A stretch of DNA of 64,000 nt, taken from contig NW_024881296.1 in the NCBI RefSeq assembly GCF_018691265.1, forward strand, positions 1,016,779-1,080,778, written 5' to 3'. Position 1 is the stretch's first letter. Every line of letters starts with the position of its first letter. The translations under genes and the position numbers were made by a program. This document shows, piece after piece, positions 15,067 to 25,700 of this stretch. The DNA is from Tyto alba. Its lineage: Eukaryota; Chordata; Aves; Strigiformes; Tytonidae. Under the pieces are notes generated by a model, which worked only from the letters and a program-made list of their open reading frames with translations, was not told the origin of the DNA and did not search any database.

Positions 15067-16270
15067 TTTAAAAACAGAATCACACACGCATTTTTCTCAT
15101 GACTTCAGTGGCTTTGCTGCAAACATTATTTCATCTATGAGGTCAAACCCTTGTCTACTTGTGCTCCTTGGGAAAAGGAGAAAATAAGATATATTTTAAA
15201 ATGGATCATTTAAAATATAGGATATTTCCCTGTATGCCTTTTTGATAGTGTTTCTACCCCTTTTTACAGAACTTGTACAACCAACAAGCAAACAAAACCA
15301 TAAAAAGACAGTCCAACTAAAGCATTGACTGGTGGTGCACTTAAAACTAGCCTATGTACACACCTTCCCTATGAAGCGTGGGCACATATGAATCTCTTTT
15401 TTCCGGAAACAAATTTGTACCGAGCTACTCTTTGAAGGTGGCAACTCTGGCAGACCCTGATGCTTACAAGCCAAGAGTTCAGCGTGATGCAGACAGGGCC
15501 TCAGGAACTCCACCTAGACTAAGCAGTTTGAAGCTGAAGAAACTTACCCCGTGGTCACAACGGGACACAGGTGGAATAGCGGTATGGCAGCCTGTTCCAG
15601 AGGTGGGTTTGGAAACAGGGTCGTGGGATCATACACATGGGATCAGACAACACCACTGCCCAAAAACTTCTAAGGGGTGAAACTTTTCAGTAAACAGTTC
15701 CCTACGCAGAGATGCTAGCCTAACCCTCATGGCTTGGAAATGAAACCTTCCCATAGCCCGGGCATAACCACGATCATGTTCGCGACAGCAAAGCTCTGCC
15801 GGGGTCCTCACCCCGGTGCTGCCGGTCCTGTTGCAGTTACCTTAATAAAATTAAATCTTTGGGGTAGTCGGGTCCACGTCAGTACCAGCCGCGCAGCACA
15901 GCCCTACCGCCAGCTCGCCTCCCCACACCAGCGGCCAGCTGCGAGAAAGGGATTCGCCCCAAATTCCCCATTTCGATTTTGGATGTGTTTTTTAGGTCAT
16001 CGCCTGTTTTCGGAGCCTCTCCGCGGGCAAACGCCCGCCCGGCCCCGTCCCCCTTCACGGGGATCTCTCACAGGATCCCTGACACCAAGCGCAGGCATTC
16101 ACAGTGCAGGGATTCACCTCCTACAGCCCACACGACAACCGGGGGGGGGGATGTGGCGGAGAAGAAAGGGAAAACTTTTTTTAAAAATTAGAATTATAAC
16201 ACCTCATCTATGCCTACGCCAGGGCACGGAAAACACCGCAACCCGACGCTGCCGTCTTCCTCCCGAGCTC

Positions 16271-16376
16271 AACATGGCGGCCGCAGCCTCCCCCACGGCA
16301 CCGCCTCACCCCTTGTCCAAGATGGCCGCCCTGCCGCTGCGGAGACGGCTTGCCAGCACTCAAGATGGCGGCCGCC
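16271..16376 (+). promoter_or_regulatory. Cluster of three YY1-like motifs
   Basis: Three plus-strand matches to the YY1 pattern AANATGGCGGC occur: AACATGGCGGCC at 16271, AAGATGGCCGCC at 16319 and AAGATGGCGGCC at 16362. The first and third match well; the second has C in place of G after ATGGC. In mammals this motif tends to sit just downstream of start sites in the sense direction, so a plus-strand start near here is plausible. Binding is inferred, not shown. Confidence 0.65.
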
Positions 16377-16479
16377 CCGTTCAGCCACCGTCCGTCCCTA
16401 CCCGGCAGAGGGGTGGGCCTTACCGCGGCAGCGTTAGCCGCTCGTTTATTCATTTATTTCCGTGCCCGGTCCGCGGACT

Positions 16480-16491
16480 GGAAGTGACGCA
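16480..16491 (+). promoter_or_regulatory. ETS/CREB-like composite site
   Basis: GGAAGTGACGCA joins an ETS core (GGAA) to a CRE/ATF-like half site (TGACG). Such overlapping pairs are typical of housekeeping CpG-island promoters. It lies about 230 bases before the exon 1 donor, a sensible core-promoter position. Confidence 0.6.
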
Positions 16492-16543
16492 GCGGCGGGG
16501 CGGTGCGGTGCGCTGCCTACCGGGAAGCCGAGTGGGCGGTAGC

Positions 16544-16554
16544 GGGGCGGGAGG
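16544..16554 (+). promoter_or_regulatory. GC box (Sp1/KLF type)
   Basis: GGGGCGGGAGG matches the Sp/KLF consensus. It lies inside the island between the ETS/CREB-like site and the first exon end, and may be in the promoter or the first exon, depending on the true start. Confidence 0.55.
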
Positions 16555-16609
16555 CGGTGGCCGCCGGGAGGGGGCCGGGCCGCAGCGACGCGGTTCCTGT
16601 CGCCGTGAC

Positions 16610-16654
16610 ATGGGTTCCCCCTCGATGGCGGTTGCCGCGGGAGGCCTCAGATAA
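16610..16654 (+). other. Upstream ORF 1 (14 codons)
   Basis: ATG at 16610 has G at -3 and G at +4, a strong initiation context. It encodes MGSPSMAVAAGGLR and stops at TAA 16652-16654, all inside the presumed exon 1. It could only be translated if transcription begins upstream of 16610. Its role, if any, would be to reduce or condition initiation at the main AFTPH start. Confidence 0.45.
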
Positions 16655-16752
16655 CCGGCCGCGTCCCCTCTCCCCTTCCCTCTACCCCCACCCCCCCCGC
16701 CCGCCCGCCGCCATGCCCGCCCGGGCTCCGCCACCCCACACGCAGCCCGCAG

Positions 16753-19700
16753 GTAAGAGACGGCGCTACCGCCGAGCGGGGCTCGTTTCCTCCGGGCCTG
16801 GCCGGGGAAGGGCACCCCCTGCCCCGCGTTGGCGGGCGGGGACCCCTCGGGGCTTCACCTGGGGGGTGGGGGGGAGCTGTGAGGGCATCGCCCTCGGGGG
16901 GGAGGGCGGCGGGGCCGGGCCGCTCTATCAGGCGGCAGGGCTGGGCGAGGGCCCGCAGCGCTGCCCCTCGCTGAGGTGCCTCTCCCTCGGCTCGTCCCGC
17001 CGGCACCGGAGCGAGGGGACGGGCCGCGGCGGGGCCGGCCTTGGAGCCGGGCGGCTTTGTCCTTCGGCGACGGGCCCCGGGCGGGGGTCGGGCGGCTTCG
17101 TGCCGCTCCTGGCAGCGGGTGGTTTCCCGTAGCGGCTCCCGGGCGGGTGGCAGCCGGCCTGGGGCGAGCGCCCCGCGTTCCTCGGGGGTTCAGCGGGGCC
17201 GCAGCTGGAAGAGAGGGCTCGGTGGTGTGGTACGAGAAGTTAAGCTGCCCTGTGCGTTCGTCTTTACCTGATAAGCTTTGTTTTTTAAGGGGCGTAAAGC
17301 ACGTCGGGTTGCTCAGTGCATCTGGAGTTGACATGCTAAAGCGGAGTTATGATTTTGTTTTATTTTATTTAGAATTAACATTGTTCTAAACTTGCACGAA
17401 ATTGCTGAGATGCTTATTAGGTCCTGACACTTCAGTTTGCTATTATAAGTGACTACCTGATGAACGAAAGTATTTTTTTTTGCCCTTAGAGAAGGCAGTT
17501 CCTTAAACCAAGGCTTAAACCTTGGATTCCTTCAGAGTGTCAGTAAGTTGACTTCTTGATGATGATGGTCCCTTTTGGCTTTAGCACAGAAATTGAAACC
17601 TTCAGAAGTTTGATGCTCCTTTTAAAGCAAACATCTGTTCATAAATGAAGGGAGTAGAAGAAGCGTTGTTGAAAAGAGCATGTTGGTCGTATTAGTTTTG
17701 GTTTTGTGCATGGTCTACAGCATGATGTGCTTCGTTAGAACTGATTTCTTTATCTGTTAAGTTCATGGTAAAGTGAGTTTGATGGATGCTGGCTTTTAAC
17801 TGGACTGGTCCTTGGAGGTTGAACAAAATTAAAAGTATTTTAGCCTTGTTTTATTCTCTGGACATACGAGCTAGACTTGGAAAACCAATTAGCCTACTTT
17901 AAGCATAAAAATGTTCGGTTGTATTGTCAGCACACAGAAGTTTGTATGCATGTTCATACAGCTAATGCATAGGTAGTTGTTCTTCCTGAAGTTGGAGCTG
18001 TACCTGGAGGAATATAACATTAATTGGGGGAGCTGGGGGAAGAGGTGAAGTACCTGTGGCTACTGAGGGGTTGTTTGGTTTTGTCTTTTTTTTTTTTTTT
18101 AAGCTTTCCTTTCATATTGGTGAAAATCAATATCAGAAATTTGAGGATATGAGAATTTAAACTTAAAAATACTAATTAACTGTATAATAAAGAGACTTCA
18201 GCAAAGCTAATGTGGCTATGGTGCTTCCATTCCATGAGATTTTTTTGAATAAAGTTTGTGTTGTATGACCTTCTAAGGTCATGTGAAAGTATGACCTCTT
18301 CTTTTTACTTCCTTAATTGGTTTATAAGCAAGCAGTTGAGGGTTCTCGTCCTCAATAGATCAATTCATGCTGTCTGATTATTTTATTTCTTATTTTATTT
18401 TGGCGAAGATCATGGTTTCATTTAGCAAAGGATTTAGTAGTCTATAAAATTTAGTTATACGCAGCAAATTGTATTTCTGTTGATAAAGCAGCATGTGATC
18501 TTACCATTATAGTTAAATATTTCTTTAGTAGCTTACTAAGTTTAATGCAACTATTTTAACACCCTAATTACATACAAAATATTCGGAAACTTTGAGTTCT
18601 TTGAAAAGACTTGTCTTTCACAGTGGAAATAATAGAGCAGCTTAGATGGACTTCTGTCAACTCTTTGCCCTTTCCTCTTGAAATATTCATGGAGCTCTCC
18701 TTGCAGATATGTAGTGGTATCAATTGGAAACACAGCAGTAAAGAAGCCCATGTTGGATCTGTTTTTTTCATTATACTCAGCAGCATAATCTTCTTTCAGA
18801 TACTCATTATCTTTTTCAACAAAATGTTCATTCCTTTCTGTGCTATTGTACTGTGTGACAATTTAAACTACATCTTTGTGAACGTTTCACTGCAATGACA
18901 CGCTAACCTTTTCACAGGGATTCAAAATACTCATAACTTTTTTGGATAGTCCTCTTAAGAGAAGTATCTTAGATCCTACCCATTGCTAGGCTTCAGAAAT
19001 TTTTTCTGTTAATTTCATTTCCTCTTTGTGCAGAAAGCACACTGTGTAAGATGCTCCTATGCACACACAAAAAGGCCTTGAAATGTGCCTTGTTTGAGAA
19101 CTGACACTCTCATTTCCAGTAGACCTTCTTCCATGCTAATATCTTTAGCAATTAAAGTTTTGGATTGATGCTGCAAGGAATGTTTCTGTATTGATACCAG
19201 CTGCAAGATGATGTAATGAGTCTGCTTCTGTAAGGCAAATAAGTTGGATTTTTTCAAATCCAAGAGTCCTGTTTTGGAAGAACCACAAGGAAGGGCAAAT
19301 CTTGTCTTCGCTTCAGTGCATTTGAAAGTATGTACTAGGTGAAGGAAATGTGAAACCTCAAGTTTATATGTCAGTTCAAAGGTGATGGAAAATATAACTT
19401 TATTCTTTAGAGTATTAGGTGTCCCTCCTGTATTGTGTTTTTAATACGAGATAATGTCTGTTGGTGAGATAAGTGATGACTAATGTAAGCCTGTTCTTGC
19501 TACGTGTGTTTAACTTGCTTCAGTCAGATGGTTTTTTTGCCTTTGTTTTTTTTTCTCACCTACTCATTCTCTGCATGTTGAAGAAAATCTTTGTTCACTT
19601 AAAAACAAGCGAAAGTTTGCAGTAATGGAAGGAAGACCTATGGTTGTTCTCCCTATGCAACTGTACTTCCTCTGCAAAACTGTGTGAGAACCTTTCATAT

Positions 19701-22700
19701 AAGAGTGCACCTCTGGGAAGTTGTAATCTGCTCTTTACTGCAGGCTGTGTGAAGTTTGAAGGGTTTATACGTGATGGAAAACATCCTGCTCTGTAAATAA
19801 ATCTCTGAGAACAGTTGACCTTAGGTAATCTAGTTCTAATACTTTCTAATCCAGCATCTTTTCATCTTAATTTAGAACAGGGTTCCCAGCTAACATATTG
19901 CAGGGTAATATCCAGAAATAAATTTTCTCACTGAGCTGAACACTGTTTTAAAAGGAATTTAAGAAACGGTAAGAATGAAAACATCCCAGTTATGTGTTAC
20001 TTATGACATATGTCTTTACACGTTGTATGGATCTGCGCTGTACACTGGACACAAATATTGTGTTCCCACAGAGCCAAATTTCAAACCTGTTTGACTTCCC
20101 CAGCCAGATGTGTTTGCCTATATTAAAACACGCTTGTTCTGATAACGTTTCTCCCACTGTTTACAGATTTAGGTACAGGCTGTCTATCTGCAGCTGTTAA
20201 AGCAAGTCAGTAGATTTTGAGTTGAAACATTGAATTTTTTTTGCTTATAGTAGCTTTATAAAAATAACCTGGTCTTTTAGTTTTGGGGAAGTGTTGTTAT
20301 TCTTGGTTAAAAAAAAAAAGAGTTTAATGAACTAACCCAACATATAGATTCATATTTTTCAAATGTTCCTCTGAATCCACAGCTAAGCCAAAATGAAATA
20401 TGCAGAAGTGAAACAGCACAACTACGGAAAGTACATGTTTGATTGCTTCTTTATATAATCTAACAAGTAGGATTTAAAAGAAGATATCTGTACCCCAGAT
20501 CTGTTTAAATTTCACATTTGTGCCATCTAACTTAGTCTTTCTGTATTGCCAGTGATGAGAGCAAGAGGAGCACTGTCAAAGAAGTTTGAATCTTGTATAG
20601 GCTGGATTGTCTGAGGATGCCTGGTGTTCACTGCTGGACTGGGGAGGGCAGGGGGACAGGAAGAATGAGCTACCTGAGATAAGTGCCTGAATCCTGTTGG
20701 CAGTCTTCTGAGTTTTGTTACTTTAATGTGCATTTTACTACAACATTTTCTAATAGAATGTGTCTAGCAGATTCGGTGTTTGTTGAAACCACAGTAATGT
20801 ACAGCGGTATTGATTAATTCCAAGTGTTGGGTAATGAGAAATAAGGCTTAGATACATTTGCCTTATTGGAACTGGAGAACATTGTTTTCCTCAACTCATA
20901 TATGTCCAAGCAAAGAAAAAGTGCTCTGAAACTTCTGCTTTGGGTAATGGACCTTCTGGCTGCAACAGCATTAGATTCAAAATTGAAAACATTGATTTCT
21001 TGGAGGTGTTATGAAGTAAACATTTTCTTGCTGTATTTTGTTTGCTGGCAACTTATTCCAAAAATAAAAGTAATCTTATTAAACCAATTTAAGAACATAC
21101 TGACTTCAGCCTGGACAGTAACTCTCTTGCTAGAGTGTGTTTGGGTTGTAGAAATGCTATTTTGACAGATAGGCTTTTCTCATGTACAATGGCCCTTCTA
21201 GAAATAAGTTATCAGGTGAAGAGAGGCTGTAAATCTATTTTCCATTGTTCATAAGCCAATGAAAAACCAAAGTTATTACAGAAGAGGACAGCTCTTCCTA
21301 TGGGAAGCCAACATTTTGCTGTAATGAGAAGTCTAAATCTGGTCCTTACTGCGGTATTTTTGGTGTCTGCTTGAGGAATTCCCCTGCAGTAGAAGAGTTA
21401 AATGTTCTTGGAAAGATCAGATGCTAGCAGCTAATGATTTGAATCCCATCTCCTTGCCATGCAAGGCTTTTACTGTAGGACATGTCAGTACCATTGTCAT
21501 TTCTGTCATTGAGGTCTTGATCATGCCATTTCTGATTTTGTTTTCTTTATGCTTTAAATGATGGGTTGCTTAACTCAGCTTTGCTTTCAGAATAATCCGC
21601 AGCTGAGAGGTTATCCATTGCTTTGCTAATGTTCAGCTGAAGTTAAAGGGAACATTCTGCCCTACAAGGAGTTTCTTCTTTTGAATTTACATGCTTCAAG
21701 TATTTATGTAGAGATACTCTTTGTTTGTGGCTTCCCAGTTTTTTTAGGTCTTATGTAAGAGCCAAATATGCTATTTCAAGTTTTGCCTTAGAAGATACGC
21801 AGAGAAGGAACTATTTATACCTGCTTTTGTATACTGCAATTACATTGTTCTCTTTGTTGCAACGTCTTTGTTAGACTATTATTCTACAAAAAGGTAATGA
21901 ACAAGGATGTGATCAGTGTATGAGGAAAGCAGATATTGTTCCCTATTTACTGCAAGCAAATAATGAGATACCATGGTTTGACAGTGTTTTAGAAACCTAG
22001 TTAGTGACTTGAGATAAAAGAAGGGCATGCATTTTGTCTTTCTGAATCTTTGCCCTATCAAAACTTAAGTCAGCTACTACTGTTACCTTTTCCACTGTGA
22101 CTGATATCTGTTTTCTCTCATCTTTTGAGTGTTTTACATTAACCTGAGTTACGTTCTTAAATTCTTGTGACCTTAGAAAAAAGGTTTGAACCAAGAGCTG
22201 CAGTAACAGAATTGAATCTTACCCAGTTAATCAGCACTTTTTTTCTTTAAAGTAAATGTCACTATGTACTCTGTCACTGTGTATTGATGAATTACATTTA
22301 TAGTACGAGTTTATTTATGAACTGAAATTTGTGAAATTCCTTCATAATGAATCTCAAAGCATGAATATAAAGAAACGCATGGAGGCAAGAAGTTAACTAA
22401 TGTTTTCAGCTTTTTTAAAAAACAAATCAGAAACACCAAGGGGGTAAAAGACTGCAGAAAAAGGTATCTAAAAGAGATTCCTTAATAGTGTGTTTTGTTT
22501 TTTTTTTCTGGAAAATGTTGGACCAACTGCATGTCATGAAGAATTGATGGAAATCCATTATTGGTCTAATATTAAACTATGGTGATCTGAAAAACTTGCT
22601 GACACTTGTCAACATTAATCTGGGTTTGTGGCTAAAATAATGTAATCTAAACACGAACAGTTAAACTCTGTCAGATTCGTCACTTCAGGGTGTAAGGTCT

Positions 22701-25700
22701 GATGCCAGAAACCTGGGTTGTTGCATATTACAAATCATAGAAGTAGCTGCTCTATTGTGTGCAAGTAAGAACTGTAATATAATTTCCTTCAAAGAATCCT
22801 TACTATATTGTGTGCTGAAAAATTGTTGTTTTCCATTTGTTTAAAATTTGCACGTTTCAAGAATGTTTAAGTAAACAGATAAGTGCAAAAGTGCATGTTA
22901 ACTTCATAGCCAACTTTTAAATTTGGGAGCAAATTCCCTCAAAAATATGGAGAAGATAGATAATCTGCATATTGGTCATAGATTTGTTCAAATTCAATTT
23001 TGAGTTAAATCATGGTTTGAGTGAACCAGTTGAAATACCAGGTTTACAAAATTATATAGCCTAATGTCTTGACCAAGAACGTGCCTGAGTTGGGTATAAA
23101 GTACTACAAAAGATGAAATCACAGTTCCAGCTTTTAGCCCCTATTTAAGAAGTTGGACAAAGGAGGGATTAACTAAGTGAATTAATGAACAGAGTTGCTG
23201 TTCTGTTAGACCTGTGGGTTTTCCCCATGTTAGTGTTCCAGTGGACGATAACAAATTTAGTTCAGTCATTTATGGTTGGCAGGTGGAACACTTTTGGAAG
23301 TTGAGAAGGGGGATCATAATGAAATTATTTCTGAAGAAAACTACATTAAAGCTAAAAATTCCCATGCTGTTTTTATATTGCAAGAACAACTGGGATTATG
23401 CCTCATTTAAAAAGATCACTAATTAGTCAATGGGAGGGGGAATACTAGTATGACTTTTTCTTTCTGTTACGGTTTGAGCATGGTATTCTGAGTTCTATTG
23501 AATTCTTTTGAACTGAATTTTTAGCAACCTTACACTCCTATATAATACAGATTCATACGTTTTGGAGCTCTTTGACTTTCAAAATACACCTGTAACATTG
23601 GAAATAGCTGACTACTTTTTTTTTTTTTTTACTTATACAGAAGCCCATGCAGTTGGTTCTTATGAGTTAAACTAATTAAACATGTAGTAGACTATCAAGC
23701 CTATGCTCAGATTTTTAAATGCACAATTAATATTCCGTGTAGATCCCAGTTTGGCAACTGTTATTGAAACATAGAGACTTGTAGGGTATTGTACTGCTAG
23801 GCTGCTGCTGCGTAAATGATCCCTGTGATGTTTTACAAGTACTTTGAAATAAAAAATTGAAGGAAGTTTCTTTATGACAGAAGTTGCAGGAAAGTGTTTA
23901 GATGGCCAGAGATCTTCCTACATCTTTAATGGGGCTTTGGCAGTCTGCTTCAGCCCTCATTCAGCCTCTTCAAATTATCTTTGTCCTGTGCTTGTCCCTA
24001 CTATTCTTGTTACTTGCCTCCCTTTTTTTAATGTTAACTGGAAAGAAAAGGAATCTTGTAGGTAAATTCCCTTTGACCATGATGCTTGCTGCTCTCATGT
24101 TACCCGGTTTGTTTACTGAATGCTGCATCTTGAGGTTTTTTTAGATCATCCTTGACTCTTAATGATTTTCTCAACTCTATGATGATCTGTTTTTAGCTGA
24201 GGTTAAGATGATAATACAGTAAATGGTCAACAAAAAAAATCAGTAAAGTTGTCATGACGGATAATATATGGACATTTGTCCAGTGCAGGTTAAGAATTAT
24301 TTTTTGTTGGCATTTTCTGCATGAGATTTTATGATTTCAAGTGGTGAAGCAGATGTTAATAAAGAGCTGAATGTGAAATTTCAAATAACTCAAGTGAAAA
24401 CCAACTTATAGAAGCCCATAAATATGAAAAGACTTAAAAATAAAGGAAAACATGCATGCTTTTGGTGAAACATACAGATAAATTTTCTTTTTAATGGGAA
24501 AGTTCAGAAGTTTTTTTTTCAGGCCTCTGATCCATAGTGTTAGGATATGTCTTTGAGCTACAGTAAAAAACAAAAGAAAACAAAACAAAAAAAGCCAAAA
24601 AAAACAAAGAAAACAAAACAAAAACTTTTTAGTTAGGCTTCATTGTTTAGACTGAGTCATGATGACTGAAATTTTTTTATTTAGTTAAGTAATGTTGGCC
24701 TAAAAAATACATAAAATTAGGAGACTCAGCATCCTCCTGCATCTAATTCCTGTCCATAAAGCTATGGTAATCTAGGTAGGCCACTGAGTTGGTGGTGCTT
24801 TTTAGCCAAGCAAAAGAGTTGCAGCTGATCAAAGTACTTTCCAAGGTTTTGAAAACTTTAGGCTGTAGGAGCACAATGTGGATTTGTTTTATTACTGAAC
24901 CAGCAAAATTATGCTTTCATGTTGTTGTCTATGTACAAAGCTGTAAGTTTCAATATTTGCCAGTTGGAAACAAATTTGAGGTTACTTCTGCTTTTTTTTT
25001 TTTTTTCCCCTTCTCATGACTTCTTGTCAATAAAAATAAGGTTTCTGGAAGAGAGGAGGCTGGTCTACCTAGATTTAATCTCCTTTTTACTTAAATGTAA
25101 TTGTTTACATGGCTTGATTATTCTAAAATTGTTTCTAAAGAAGAAAAATCTGATATGTATCTATATTTTATATGTAAGATACTTTAGTGTTAAACTTGGA
25201 TCTTTATTACTTATGATGCACTGAAAGCTTCAAGACTGGGTCTTCTGGACTTCAGAAATCTCAGTTTCAAAATCAAATGTGTTGGCTTCCTAGCTTTAAC
25301 ATGTGTCAGCACACAAGCATTTGACTTAAGAATGTAATGTTTTACAGACTATGTGTTTGAGAGTAATTAAAATATTTAGGGATTTTTTGGATTTCTGCTT
25401 CAAATCTCTATGGGTTTAGCTATATGGCTTTTTCTTTCCAGTGTAAATCAACATGCTATAGAACTGTCATTTTCTATTTTAAAATCTTTTCTTTCTAAAT
25501 AACTTTAGAGATGTGTTTTAGAGGGCTTCTACATCTCTGCTAATAAAGAATAAAACATCTAGTCATGTGATAAAATTACTGTTGAAGTTGCTGTGGCTTT
25601 GATCATAGTGCCTGGTCTTGATCAAGGAGCTGCTTATCCTACCCTCCCCAAAAGCTGATCGGGGTCATTTTTTGTAGGATTCTTGTTTTCACCTTCCTTC

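Larger units (their letters stand above)
1..15880. other. Upstream non-coding DNA, no gene recognised
   Basis: I see no convincing coding exon, tRNA or conserved domain on either strand in this stretch. The open frames are short, many lack an ATG, and none gives a recognisable protein. From known vertebrate synteny LGALSL usually lies upstream of AFTPH, but I could not identify any of its exons here. The region holds simple sequence: a G run near 7170, A runs near 10770 and 12440, an AAAAC-type repeat near 15040, and short local duplications near 1341 and 7641. No clear CR1 or LTR element could be delimited by eye. It may hold enhancers or non-coding transcripts, which sequence alone does not show. 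Confidence 0.6.
16500..16752 (+). other. AFTPH: AFTPH exon 1 (non-coding; 5' end approximate)
   Basis: The 3' end is set by a consensus donor, CCGCAG/GTAAGAG, at 16752/16753. The 5' end is a guess, placed just after the ETS/CREB-like site. The exon carries no part of the aftiphilin frame: the main ATG is in exon 2. It contains ATGs at 16610 and 16713 that open short upstream ORFs. Its last 90 bases begin as a C-rich pyrimidine tract. In other vertebrates AFTPH also starts with a non-coding first exon, so this structure is expected. Confidence 0.7.
15880..17240. promoter_or_regulatory. AFTPH: CpG-island promoter of AFTPH
   Basis: This is the only long GC- and CpG-dense block in the window and stands out sharply from the AT-rich flanks. 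It contains several ATGGCGGC-type motifs, an ETS/CREB-like composite site, GC boxes, G-rich runs, and an exon ending in a consensus donor at 16752. It lies upstream of the AFTPH coding exons in the same orientation. It therefore fits a TATA-less, broadly expressed promoter. The exact transcription start is not determinable. Divergent transcription is common at such islands, but no minus-strand gene is visible here. Boundaries are approximate. Confidence 0.9.

Noticed and set aside
1..15880. Search for LGALSL, the expected upstream neighbour
   Set aside because: No open frame resembled its galectin domain; the gene probably lies left of the window.
15734..17389. Several long open frames on both strands (up to about 300 codons) over the CpG island
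   Set aside because: They arise from high GC content and few stop codons, overlap each other in many frames, are low-complexity P/R/G/A, and contain promoter motifs and a splice donor.
17550..17640. TGATGATG resembling a C box of a C/D snoRNA in intron 1
   Set aside because: No D box CTGA at a suitable distance and no terminal stem.
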